The notes beneath the pieces were generated by a model. It was given only the letters and a program-made list of their open reading frames with translations, did no database searches and had not been told where the DNA came from. A program made the position numbers and the translations under genes. Positions 8,421 through 17,632 of a DNA stretch of 64,000 bases are shown here, in pieces. The stretch covers positions 1 through 64,000 of the forward strand of contig CAWHCK010000037.1 of the NCBI GenBank assembly GCA_963827585.1, given 5' to 3'. The number at the start of each line of letters is the position of its first letter. Within the stretch, counting starts at the first letter, position 1. This stretch comes from VAZQ01 sp963827585 (GTDB taxonomy: Bacteria > Pseudomonadota > Alphaproteobacteria > Rhizobiales > Xanthobacteraceae).

Positions 8421-8942
8421 ATGCTAGAGCCCGCGACCGACACCAAATCCACCCCTGCGCGGCCCGAGCTGAGGGTGTTCCGACCCGACAACCCCTACGT
8501 GGCGCTCGGGCTTGCGGTGAACCACCTAATGACCAAGCCGGCCTTTGCGGCGCTGCGCTTCGGCGAGTGGTCGCGCATCTTGGTCGGCCAGATCAACCGC
8601 AAGCACTATTACTTCGTGGTCGATGCCAACAATCGGGTCCAGGGGTTCCTGGGCTGGGCGGTGACCAGTAAGGACAAGGCCGAGGCGTGGGTCGAAGGGC
8701 GCGGCGGGCTGTCCTACGACGAGGACAGCTTCGACGGTCCTAGCGTCATCTTCAACGCCTGGGCAGCGAGCAACGGCAAGGTGAACCGCTTCCTGCTCCA
8801 GGAAGCGCGCAAGATCATAGTCGGCAAGGACACGGTCTACTTCAAGCGTTACTACAAAGACGGTTCCACGCGGCCCATGCGTCTGCGGGTCAACGATTTC
8901 GTCGCGCAGCACCTCGAACAGAAGACCGCAAGCGCGGGGTGA
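8421..8942 (+). CDS. HlyC-like toxin-activating lysine acyltransferase
   Basis: A 173-residue protein. The ATG at 8421 is chosen over 8397 because GGGAGAA lies five bases upstream. The sequence has the HlyC/RTX-activating acyltransferase outline: 'VALGLAVNHLMTKPAF' at 28-42, 'WSRILVGQINRKHYYFVVD', 'VQGFLGWAV' at 73-81, 'AEAWVEG', 'FNAWAA' and a basic C-terminal part ending in NDFVAQHLEQ. Such enzymes transfer an acyl group from acyl-ACP to lysines of RTX proteins in the cytoplasm before type I secretion. An RTX gene follows about 700 bases downstream, which supports the assignment. The catalytic histidine of the PLH motif of HlyC appears replaced by Phe42, so it is a divergent subfamily or inactive. 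Confidence 0.7.
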   Translation: MLEPATDTKSTPARPELRVFRPDNPYVALGLAVNHLMTKPAFAALRFGEWSRILVGQINRKHYYFVVDANNRVQGFLGWAVTSKDKAEAWVEGRGGLSYDEDSFDGPSVIFNAWAASNGKVNRFLLQEARKIIVGKDTVYFKRYYKDGSTRPMRLRVNDFVAQHLEQKTASAG

Positions 8943-9654
8943 TCGCGATCGAAGGCCAACCGCTGACGCACCGTCGCAGCCGTGACGGATCCTCGTTCAT
9001 CTCTCTCATGTCGAACTTTGCTGCATCGCGATCGAGGCGGCGAGCTCCATATCAGTGCAGGCAATTCGTTGATGCGGCAAGCACGGGGTACGGCCGACAC
9101 ATAAATGCGGCCGCCATCGAGGAATCGAGTGCTTGGTAAACCATATTCTGTCCGCACGCGCTGCGAAGATTTCCCCCGCCACGCCGGACGCCATGAACCA
9201 AGCGTTCCGATCCCTATCTCGGCATGCGGAACCCTGCCATGGGCAAAGGTCTACCGCGAGCCGTGGCGATGCGACGATGTGACCTACTTTCAATGTGACA
9301 TACGTCACACACGGGTTTCGCCCACAGATTCTAGAGTGGCGAAGACACCGAAGTGGGTACTTGGTTGCGCAGGCCGCCAAAAGGCTTGGTAGACAACCGG
9401 TCGGTGCAGGACACGCCACGGCGAGGATGACGGCAGGCCGGCATCCCGGGCGCGACACGAACCGGACATCACTTAAGGGTTCCTGACAGACGGATCGCGG
9501 TGCTCGGGGCCGACGCCTCGCTGCACATCCGATCCCGGCCAGGCACTTGATCGAACTGCAGGCGCGCCACGACGGCGGCGGGCTTCGCTCGCTCGATCTG
9601 GGCCGACGGGCGCTATGGCGCCCGATCGGAGTCACGCCAAAAAGGGAGGCGAAC
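8943..9654. other. Long leader region between acyltransferase and RTX gene
   Basis: About 710 bases without a supportable gene; frames present on both strands look random. It holds a perfect TGTGA-N6-TCACA palindrome at 9294-9309 and an extra TGTGA half-site at about 9278, so it is probably the regulatory region of the RTX gene. Confidence 0.4.
9294..9309. promoter_or_regulatory. CRP/FNR-family site (TGTGA-N6-TCACA)
   Basis: TGTGACATACGTCACA matches the classical CRP consensus at all ten defined bases. It lies 346 bases upstream of the RTX start codon. Alphaproteobacterial CRP-like proteins can recognise this form; the regulator is not in the window. Confidence 0.5.
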
Positions 9655-12600
9655 ATGGCCACATTCACCATTGGCAGCGGCGGCGATTTCGCCACGATCA
9701 CAGAGGCTCTTGCCTTGGGATCGGTGGTTCCCGGCGATACGCTTGCTCTTCTTTCCGGCTACAACACCGAAACCGCGTCGGTCGGGATCGAAAACCTGAC
9801 CTTTAGCGGCGACGCGTCCAATACTGGCATCGCGCTTACGCTCAGCACCGGCATCATGGCTATTACGCTGATCGGTTCTGCGCCGATCGCGGTCACAGGT
9901 AATGGGAGCGCCAACTCGATCACCGGCAATGACGGCAGTAATGTGCTTTTCGGCAGTCTAGGCAACGACAGCATCAACGGCGGCGCGGGCGCGGATACCA
10001 TCCACTATGTGGTGGGCGAGGGCTACTATGCGGTGGGCACCGGCGGCAGCCCCGCAGTTGGTGCATTCCCTGCCGATGCACAGCCGCCGGGGCCGCCGCC
10101 GCCGCCGGAGCCGTTCCCGGGCGACGGCATCGACATAATCGACGGAGGGGCCGATCACGACACGCTGAGACTCTCTGGGACCCCGCAATATTTCGACGAC
10201 TGGGGAAAGGGCTACGGCGGCGACAATCACCTCAACGTAGTCGTCGTGGACGGCGCGATCACCAGCATTGCCGGCGGCACAGTTGCCAATGTCGAGAGCG
10301 TCATGCTCGACCTCGGCGAGGGGGAGTACTGGCCGGACGTGGACGCGCTGGACTACGCCGGCACGACGGAGGCCGTGACCGTGAACCTTGCGACTGGTAC
10401 GGCGACCGGCTTCGAGTTCGATTGCGGGCGTGAACAACGTTGGCGGGGGCTCCGGCAATGACGTGCTGATTGGCGACGCAATGCCCAACGTGCTTGCAGG
10501 CGGTGCTGGCCTCGACACGCTCATCGGCGGGGGCGGCTTTGATAGCCTCCATGGCGGCGACGGCGACGACTGCCTTGACGGCGGGGCCGTGGGGAACGGC
10601 TGGGCGACGGGCGACGACGTCCTGACGGCGGGGCCGGCGACGACGCTCAACGGCGGCATGGGTTCGACACCTGACCGGCGGGCCGGCATCGACCGATTCT
10701 AGGTGCTCTTTCCGACCTCAACGGCGACGGTTTCGCCGACTACGAGGCTCGCGAAAGACCGACCCGCACGGCAGCCTTCCGGCGCCGGTTATGTGGTGGT
10801 AGCGATCGGAGCCGATACAGATCTGAAGATCGACGGCGACAATGACGGCTCTTCCAGACTGTCAGGACGCGGAATGGCACGATCAGCGGTTCCATTATCC
10901 TCAGCAACGAGGCTTCGAGACCAACAACGTCATCGGATCGTTCCGAGCTCGGCAGTGCCGCCGCTAGCAGTGATCTTCTTGTAAGGCTCCGGCGGCCGCC
11001 ACCATCGATGGTCTCGCGGGCGACGACGGATTTTCGGGTTCGCCGGGAACGACACACTCATTGGCGGGACGGGGACCGACACGCTCTACGGAGCTGATGG
11101 CAATGCCGACCCTCAGGCGGCGCCGAACGCGACATGGTTTACGGAGGCGCGGCGCCGACACGCTTGAAGGCAGCGCCGGTTACGCTGCGCGCTGCGGCGG
11201 TGACGTGACGGCGTCTGACCGACAGCGGTACCGAAGTGATGGCGGTTTTTCCGCCTTCATCGACGGCGGTGCCGGCAACGACACCTATTCGGACGAGTAC
11301 GTGGGGGTCGGCCATGCTCTCGGGCTGCGCCGCCAACAACATCCTGATCGGCGGACTATCGGAGTACAACCTCTCTGGCGGGGATGGCAACCACACTTTC
11401 GTGCTCGGGAGCACGGCCGGCTTTGCCTCTGATCGGCGCGCGATTGGACACGCACTGCGAAACTTCCGACATCATCGATCTTGCCGGCATCGATGCCAAC
11501 ACGAGCCTCGGCGGCACCATGGCTTCAACTCTCGGGCGCGGCGCGTGACGACTGGCCGTCGGCCATGGCCGGCTGAAATCACTGCCAGGCTGCGCGGCTG
11601 ATCGACCGACCTGGGGGCAATGCGACCTGCCGACAACCAGGCCGACTTCTGTAGTTCGCAGGTTCGATGGCCTCGGTACGCACCGGACCGCCGACCAGAT
11701 CGCTGGCGGGACTTCCAATGCGATACGCTGACCGGGACGAGCGGGGACGATTGCTGATAGGAACGGCGGCGACGACACCTGACGGCGGCGCCGGCGACGA
11801 CCCATGATCGGGGCGGCGCCGGGGCCGACACGCTGATCGGCGGTAGCGGCAACGACACCGTCATCGAGGCGCGCGAGCGATACCGTCGTCGTGACCGTCG
11901 ACGGGCAACCGTCGTCGCGGCGCGAGCGGAGCGGCGATGCGCACGGGCTGGAGCTACAGCCTCGTCGCGGCGCATGCGAAAATCTCACCGGCACGGCAGC
12001 AGCGGCCAGACCGCTGACCGGCGAGCGAGCTCGACAACGTCATCGACGGCGGCGGCGGCGCCGACGCGATGGCCGGCGGCGCCGGCAATGACACCTACAT
12101 GGTCGACCATGGCGGCGACGTGGTGATCGAGAGCGCCAGCGAAGGCACCGACACGGTGTTTTCCACCGCGCATCTGGTGCTGCCGGCGAACGTGGAAAAC
12201 CTGATGCTGCGGGAGGCGCCGACCTGCAGGGCTACGGCAACAGCGGCGAACACGCTCAGCGGCAATGCCGGCAGCAATCTGCTCGACGGCCGCGGCGGCG
12301 CCGACGCCATGCTCGGCGGGGCCGGCAATGACGTCTATTTCGTCGACAACCCCGGCGACAAGTGATCGAGAACGCCGGCGAAGGCAGAGATGCGGTGTTT
12401 TCGACGGCGCATCTCGTGCTGTCCGGCGAACGTGGAAATCCTGGTGCTGCAAGGCAGCGTCGACCTGCAGGGCTACGGCAACGGCCGGCGCAACAAGCTC
12501 TACGGCAATGCCGGCAGCAACCTGCTCAACGGCCGCGGCGGCGCCGACGTCATGCACGGCGGCGCCGGTAACGACGTCTATTTCGTTGACGACTCCGGCG

Positions 12601-13053
12601 ACGTCGTGGTCGAGAACGTCAGCGAGGGCACCGACGCGGTGTTTTCCACCGTCAGCTACAGCTTGGCGGCGAACGTGGAAACCCTGGTGTTGCAGGGCTC
12701 GGGCAACCTCGTCCGGCACCGGCAATGCGCTCGCCAACAAGCTCTACGGCAATGCCGGCGATAACACGCTTGACGGCGGCGTCGGCGCCGACGTGCTCAC
12801 CGGCAACGCCGGCAACGACACTTTCATGTTCAACGTCGGGCAAGCGGGCGGCGACATCGTCGTCGACTTCGCCGGCAACGGCGCGGCAGCGGGCGATTCG
12901 CTGCAGTTCGTCGGCTACGGCGCCGGCGCGACCTTCACCAAACAGAACGACGCGACCCATTGGCAGGTGAACTATAACGGCGGCACCTCGCACGAGGTCA
13001 TTACCTTCATGAACGGCGCGTCGATCGATCCGACTGACGTTCTGTTCAGCTGA
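9655..13053 (+). pseudogene. RTX-type calcium-binding secreted protein, multiply frameshifted
   Basis: The ATG at 9655 follows GGGAGG. Residues 1-85 (FTIGSGGDFATITEALALG) look like the start of a parallel beta-helix; RTX nonapeptides begin near residue 88 (NSITGNDGSNVLFGSLGNDS, INGGAGADTI), then a proline-rich linker. The frame first breaks near 10425, and the protein can be followed only by changing frame at least ten times to 12.8 kb (GGSGNDVLIGD, GFDTLTGG, GNDTLIGGTGTDTLYGADG, GGAGADTLEG). From 12060 three ~81-residue repeats follow, then a glycine-rich block and a C-terminal type I secretion-type end (FAGNGAAAGDSLQFVGYG ... DVLFS). Repaired length is roughly 1,130 residues. Frames between breaks keep perfect motifs, so sequencing error in GC-rich repeats is as likely as decay. 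No HlyB/HlyD genes are nearby. Confidence 0.8.
12060..12800 (+). repeat. Three tandem ~242-bp repeats inside the RTX gene
   Basis: Each unit codes for GGADxMxGGAGNDxYxVDxxG, then VxENxSEGTDxVFSTxxxxL, xANVExLxLQG and GNxLxGNAGxNLLDG. Unit starts (GCCGACG) are at about 12060, 12300, 12542 and, as a degenerate fourth, 12786. Every one of the first three units carries at least one single-base shift (near 12214, 12360, 12424, 12711). Confidence 0.75.
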
Positions 13054-13191
13054 GATCGTGCGCGCGTCCGCGTGCGCCGAATTCCAGCGGGTGCACGGGG
13101 CGCGTTTGCATCAGGGATGGCGCACTTTCCCCCTTAGCAGGCACGAAAATGTGCCGATTTGCCATGCAAAGCCCCGGGGGGCACTGAAAAA

Positions 13192-13527
13192 TTAGGAGAC
13201 GTCAAAGTTTTGGGACCGGCGCGCAGCTTCTTGCAAAAACAAATTGGTTTTCCACGCAAAACGGAGACGCCCGATGGGCCGAAGAGGACCGAAACCAATG
13301 TCTGATCGCCTGCGGGCTCTCAAAGGATATCCGCCTCGACCGATGACCTTGAGCTCCAGCTCCAGCATCAACGTCCGTCCGTTCTTGGCCAGGCGCAAGA
13401 CACCGCCGGGTCCGGCGTTACCGGGTCTTACCTTTGCGCGCAGCCGGTAGACGCCGGCCGGGATCAAGGTCTGATCGCGCTGCTTCTCGGCGTTATTCAG
13501 GTTGAAGATGTCATCCATGTTGCTCAT
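13192..13527 (-). pseudogene. Truncated phage/ICE-type conserved protein (DUF669-like N terminus)
   Basis: The first ~65 residues (MSNMDDIFNLNNAEKQRDQT, LIPAGVYRLRAKVRPGNAG, LMLELELKVIG) resemble the start of small proteins found in rhizobial prophage and plasmid clusters, where a beta-rich body of about 180 residues follows. Here the sequence after KVIG turns into an unrelated arginine-rich tail, so the gene is truncated. Its function is not established; in phages such proteins are linked to single-strand DNA metabolism. Confidence 0.5.
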
Positions 13528-13608
13528 GTCGTTTCTCCGTTTGCTGGTTTGGGTCGGTGCGTTGTTCGTGACAAAGGGGCGCCGCCCTTGCGAGCAGCGC
13601 CATAGGTT

Positions 13609-13993
13609 TCACTCCGCAGCGATGGCAAACGGCAGCGAGGGCTGCGTCAGCCTGTCGATCGACGCCCAGATGCGGTTGACACCGACCTCGCGGACGATGT
13701 TGTCGATCGCGGAATCGCTCAGGGTCGTGGTGCCACCGTTGCCGTGGTGCTTGCCGCTCGCGCGCCGTTCGAGCTGCTCGCGCGCTTGGGCTACCAGGGG
13801 CACGCTGACGCCGAAGGTCTCGGCGGCAAGCTTGAGGGTCGGTTCGACCTGAAGTTCGCCCCGAAATCCAGCGAGCCGCATCCCGCGCGCGTTCGCACTT
13901 GGGATACCCCGTGCTGGCCTTGGCGATGTGTTGGGCGGCGACGACGGCTTGTTTGCCGTTGGTGGCTGAGGTACCAGCTATAGGCGTGACCAT
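13609..13993 (-). pseudogene. Small conserved protein of mobile clusters, frameshifted
   Basis: The start at 13993 has GGAGA eight bases upstream (MVTPIAGTSATNGKQAVVAA, QHIAKASTGYPKCERAR). Near 13885 one extra base shifts the frame; the second part reads MRLAGFRGELQVEPTLKLAA, ETFGVSVPLVAQAREQLERR and ends NRIWASIDRLTQPSLPFAIA. The middle has the look of a helix-turn-helix (LKLAAETFGVSVPLVAQA). Repaired length is about 127 residues. Neighbours on the same strand suggest one early-gene cassette of a prophage or ICE. Confidence 0.5.
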
Positions 13994-14121
13994 GTTGGTG
14001 GTCTCCTTTTCCGGCCGGCGCGCCCTCCCTTCCAGAGACAGGCCGCCGGCCGCTTCCATGTCGCACTGTGAATTCCTCCGCCGCAGCCCGGGCGACATCG
14101 AGCGCGCGGCGGGGCTGTCGA

Positions 14122-14337
14122 TCAGGCGGCGGTGAGAGTGTCAGCGATGGCGCGCTGCAGCTTCTTGCGGCTCGCGACGACTGTTTTTCGGCCGAGCTTC
14201 GCGATGGGCAGCTGCTTTTCGCGGATCAGGTAGTAGACGCGGTTAACGCTGATGCCGAGAAAGTCGGCGATCGCTTGCGCGCCCCAGAGCAAGTCATCGC
14301 TCGGGGCGGCCTGCTTCTCTCTTTCGGTATCGGACAT
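14122..14337 (-). CDS. Excisionase-like helix-turn-helix protein
   Basis: A 71-residue protein from the ATG at 14337 (AAGGAG nine bases upstream). The core LLWGAQAIADFLGISVNRVY, YLIREKQLPIAKLGRKTVVA, SRKKLQRAIA is a MerR/AlpA-type winged helix with a C-terminal beta wing, as in excisionases and small activators of mobile elements. It probably binds DNA near the element end. A pair of 19-base direct repeats lies upstream at 14418-14464 and could be its binding sites. The gene appears intact, unlike its neighbours. Confidence 0.75.
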   Translation of the reverse strand: MSDTEREKQAAPSDDLLWGAQAIADFLGISVNRVYYLIREKQLPIAKLGRKTVVASRKKLQRAIADTLTAA

Positions 14338-14417
14338 GGCACGACACTCCTTCGTGTGTCGCACAGTCCTAGAATGTGGGAGTTAGGCGCCAGACCCGAT
14401 CGTTCGGCCAACGATCA

Positions 14418-14464
14418 GAGGGGCAGACCGTTCAGCTAATTGTCTGAGGGGCAGACCGTTCAGC
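14418..14464. repeat. Two 19-base direct repeats, 28-base period
   Basis: GAGGGGCAGACCGTTCAGC occurs at 14418-14436 and again at 14446-14464. Flanking partial copies (ACGATCAG at 14411 and ACGATCAGGGGACAG at 14468) extend the pattern. The position, between the excisionase-like gene and the next minus-strand gene, suits an operator or recombination-accessory array. Confidence 0.6.
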
Positions 14465-14485
14465 CAACGATCAGGGGACAGGCTA

Positions 14486-15035
14486 TTAGACGAATGGATT
14501 CGGAGCGCGGTCGCGAACGCGCTCGTCGACCAGCGCGACGAGATAGAAGAACTCGCTCTCGCGTCCCTGCCGCTTCAAGCTGCGCTCGACCTTGTCGTAG
14601 CTGGCCTCAATCGTCCGGCGGCTCGCGACTGCACGTCGGTCCACAGGGGGGGGACGCCGCCACACGTTGCTTGGCGAGGAAATCAACGGCCTCGTTGAGT
14701 GCGCTGTCTTTGGTATGGCCGTTACGGCGCAGATTGCGGACGGCGATGTAACGCTGAATGTGCCGCATCCTCTCGCGATGACGCTCGGCTACCTCGTCGG
14801 TCCGCTGTTCGATCAGGACTTTGCCAAAAGGTAGCATCAACCAGTTTGGGAGTGTCTGCCGCAATGACCAAGCGTGTAGGATTGCATTCCACAGCACCAA
14901 CGGATCACCGGTGCGGCGGTACGCGGCCTCGAACTCGGCCTGTTTGCATAGGAACTCGCGCTCCTCGTCGGGCGAGAGCTGCTTGTAAAACGCCCAGGTG
15001 ATTCGCCGGGGGATGTCGGGCGGGGTCGTCGTCAT
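14486..15035 (-). pseudogene. Conserved hypothetical protein next to tRNA-Met, frameshifted at a G8 run
   Basis: The protein begins MTTTPPDIPRRITWAFYKQL and reads to EAVDFLAKQR. Eight consecutive G bases at 14646-14653 then shift the frame; the continuation RRTIEASYDKVERSLKRQGR and FFYLVALVDERVRD ends at 14486. Repaired length is about 182 residues. Removing one G restores one frame, so a homopolymer error is the simplest explanation. It is soluble and helical with a C-terminal part like a helix-turn-helix-bearing region. I do not recognise a function. Confidence 0.5.
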
Positions 15036-15192
15036 GGGCCGGGCTTTGTCGCGTTTTTGTCGCGCCCAGCATTTACCACCAAGGACGGCCTATTGAGAAC
15101 ATTGACGAATTTTGCGACAAAATGCGACAAAGAAATGATTGTCTCGGGTACGCGAAACACTGAAGAAATGCCCATTTTATGCGGGCTTTTGG

Positions 15193-15269
15193 TGGTAGCG
15201 GGGGCCGGGATCGAACCGGCGACCTACGGATTATGATTCCGCCGCTCTGACCAGCTGAGCTACCCCGCC
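15193..15269 (-). tRNA. tRNA-Met (CAT), elongator
   Basis: A complete 77-base cloverleaf with encoded CCA end. The acceptor stem is GGCGGGG/CCCCGCT, the D-arm GCTCAGCTGGTCAGAGC, the anticodon stem GCGGA/TCCGT around loop ATCATAA (anticodon CAT), and the T-arm GCCGG-TTCGATC-CCGGC. The anticodon could be initiator, elongator Met or Ile2; the paired first base, the GTAGCTCAG core and the AATCATAATCC loop fit alphaproteobacterial elongator tRNA-Met. Its 3' end faces the cluster of broken phage-like genes, as expected for an integration target. Confidence 0.92.
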
Positions 15270-15646
15270 ACAGGGCACGCGGCCCCCTCGCCGGTCCGGG
15301 CGAGAAAGCCTCACGTGGCGGAGCGACACATAGGGCATCTCCGACGGCTTTCCAAGCACCGGAGGAAGCCCCCTTCCCGGCCCCGGACGCCCGCGCCCGG
15401 CGCCCGATCGGTCCATTCAATCCCATACCCGATGCGGGCGCGTGCCGGTTTGGCGGATGGCGCACCTTGCTCACCTCCCCATTTGCGAATCGAACTCGCC
15501 AATGCTCCCCGGGCCGGCCGGATGCGCTCGCAATGGTTGCGCATCAATTCCGGACGCATGGCATGGAAATTGAATGCACGAGGCGTATCGTAGCTCGGGT
15601 TCGCTTGCCGCACCGCCGAGCTCGTTCGACCCAGGGAGAACTGAGC
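15270..15646. other. Intergenic region between tRNA-Met and transporter operon
   Basis: No gene seen. The stretch should hold the tRNA promoter (minus strand) and that of the plus-strand transporter operon starting at 15647. No clear operator stands out. Confidence 0.35.
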
Positions 15647-16691
15647 GTGTCCAATCATAGCGCCACCACCAGACGATCCTTCGTTCGTACCGCTGCCGCC
15701 GCTGGTCTGATGTTGATTGCGGGCTCACCCGCCGGATATGCGCAATCGGCCAAGCGCGACGTCACCCTGCGGCTCGATTGGCTTTACCAAGGGCCCAATT
15801 CCGGCTTCATGGTCGCGAAAGACAAAGGCTACTACGACGAGGTCGGTCTCAACGTCGAGATGGGCCCGGGGCGCGGCTCCGGGAGCACCGCGCAGGTCGT
15901 CGCCAGCAAGGGCGCCATGTTCGGATTCTGCGGATGGATACGTGGTCGGCAACAGCGTCGCCAAGGACATGAACCTCACGATGGTGGCGGCGATCTATCG
16001 CCGCAACCCGACTGCGGTCATCGTTCTCAAGGACTCCGACATCAAGACGCTGAAGGACCTCGAAGGCAAGAGCATCGCGATTTCGACCGGCGCCACGCAA
16101 TTCCAGCAGTGGCCGGCGGTCGTCAAGGGCTGCAACCTGGACGGCAGCAAGATCACCGTGACCAACATCGATCCGGCCGGCAGCGTTCCGGCCTTGGTGA
16201 CAGGCAAGGTGCAGGCGGTCGCCGCCTACGCCCAGGGTCAAGTGCCGGGCATCGAGATCCGCGCGAAAAAGGAGGCGCGCGTGTACTGGTACGCCGACTG
16301 TGGCGTCAACGCGGTGAGCAACGGCATCATCGTCCACAACGACATGCTGAAGGCCGATCCCGAATTGATCCGCGCCTTCGTCAAGGCGAGCATCAAGGGT
16401 TTCCTGTACACCCGGCAACATCCCGACGAGGCGGCCGCCATTACCAGGAAATTTTCCGAGGCCGTCGTCCCCGAGATCGCCCGCCGCGAGCTGGAAATGT
16501 CCTGGGAAACCTGGGTGACGCCCAATACGGCGGGCAAGCCGCTCGGTTGGATGTCGGACAAGGACTGGGAATCGACGGTGCAGGTGCTCAAGCAATACGG
16601 CGGCGTGAGCGCGCCGCTCGAGGCCTCGGCCCTGTTCACGAACGAGTTCGTTCCGAGCGGCGCCGAATTCGTTCCACCGCAGCCAAAATAG
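15647..16691 (+). pseudogene. NMT1/SsuA-type ABC substrate-binding protein, one-base frameshift
   Basis: The GTG at 15647 follows GGGAG. A Tat-like signal peptide (TTRRSFVRTAAAAGLMLIAG, GYAQS) precedes RDVTLRLDWLYQGPNSGFMV, AKDKGYYDEVGLNVEMGPG, the start of the NMT1/THI5-like binding proteins for sulfonates, nitrate or pyrimidine precursors. One extra T near 15929 breaks the frame at MFGF; translation resumes ADGYVVGNSVAKDMNLTMVA and runs cleanly to FVPPQPK. Repaired length is about 347 residues. It heads an operon with its ATPase 16 bases and permease further downstream; since those are intact, a sequence error here is plausible. Confidence 0.85.
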
Positions 16692-16707
16692 CTGCGGGGC
16701 TGGTACC

Positions 16708-17622
16708 ATGGCTTCGGCGGCTGGCTTCGGCGGCCCCGAATGGAAGCAGCCAAACGAGGAGCCCTCGCAGGTGTCTCACGACGGACTGTTGACGACCCCG
16801 ACTCAAAAAGCCGGACCGCCCGCAACGCCGCCGACCGCGCTTTCGGAGCAGGCCTATCTCGAATTCCGCAACCTCACCAAAGTCTACGCCACCGACGACG
16901 GTCCGGTGCGGGCACTCGATCAGATTTCCCTCAATCAACGGCAGGGAGAGTTTCTTTCAATTCTCGGACCGAGCGGCTGCGGCAAGAGCACGCTGCTGAT
17001 GATCGCAGCCGGGCTGCTTCCCGCTTCGAACGGTCTCGTGGCGGTCCGCGGCCAGCGCGTGGTGGCGCCTCGCACCGATATCGGCATCGTCTTTCAGAGC
17101 CCGGTTCTCCTCGAATGGCGCACCGCGCTGGGCAACATCATGCTGCAGGCGGAGGCGCGGCACCTCGACCGCAAAGCTGCGGAACGGCGCGCCGGCGAGC
17201 TCCTGAGCGCCGTCGGGCTCACCGGATTCGAGGCCAAATATCCGGACGAGCTGTCCGGCGGCATGCGGCAGCGGGTTTCGCTTTGCCGCGCGCTGATCCA
17301 CAATCCGCCGCAGCTCCTGATGGACGAGCCGTTCGGGGCCCTCGATGCCCTGACGCGCGACCAACTGGTGCTCGATTTGCAGCGGCTGTGGAACGAAGCG
17401 CGAATGACCGTGCTGTTCATCACCCACAGCGTGGCCGAGGCGGTATTTCTGTCGGACCGGGTCATCGTGATGACCCCGCGCCCGGGACGGATCGATCAGG
17501 TCATCGACATCGATCTGCCCCGGCCGCGCACCCTGGCCATGCGCGAATCCTCCGAATTCAACAGATACAACCGGCAGATCCTCGATCTGCTCCTGGCACG
17601 CGGCGTGCTGCGAGAACGCTGA
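16708..17622 (+). CDS. ABC transporter ATPase (SsuB/TauB type)
   Basis: A 304-residue nucleotide-binding protein. Walker A is GPSGCGKST, the Q-loop is VFQSPVLLEW, the signature is LSGGMRQR, Walker B is LLMDEPFGALD and the switch histidine is in FITHSVAEA. The Q-loop and 'FGALDALTR' are typical of the nitrate/sulfonate/taurine group. About 50 residues precede the ABC domain, longer than usual; a start nearer YLEFRNLTKVY is possible, but the ATG used is well placed 16 bases after the receptor gene. It drives import through the permease at 17633. Confidence 0.95.
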   Translation: MASAAGFGGPEWKQPNEEPSQVSHDGLLTTPTQKAGPPATPPTALSEQAYLEFRNLTKVYATDDGPVRALDQISLNQRQGEFLSILGPSGCGKSTLLMIAAGLLPASNGLVAVRGQRVVAPRTDIGIVFQSPVLLEWRTALGNIMLQAEARHLDRKAAERRAGELLSAVGLTGFEAKYPDELSGGMRQRVSLCRALIHNPPQLLMDEPFGALDALTRDQLVLDLQRLWNEARMTVLFITHSVAEAVFLSDRVIVMTPRPGRIDQVIDIDLPRPRTLAMRESSEFNRYNRQILDLLLARGVLRER

Positions 17623-17632
17623 GAGCGCGATC

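Noticed and set aside
9006..9701. 231-codon minus-strand frame in the RTX leader
   Set aside because: No homology and no ribosome binding site; rich in Arg, Pro, Ala and Cys as expected by chance in GC-rich DNA.
12060..12800. Regularly spaced repeats as a possible CRISPR array
   Set aside because: Units are ~242 bases, directly adjacent and coding for RTX-type protein repeats; no short repeat-spacer structure.
9655..13053. Programmed frameshifting in the RTX gene
   Set aside because: At least ten shifts in both directions without slippery heptamers or pseudoknots; error or decay is far more likely.
15193..15269. tRNA-Ile2 (CAT, lysidine-modified) instead of tRNA-Met
   Set aside because: The arms and the anticodon-loop context match elongator tRNA-Met; alphaproteobacterial tRNA-Ile2 has a different acceptor stem and anticodon stem.
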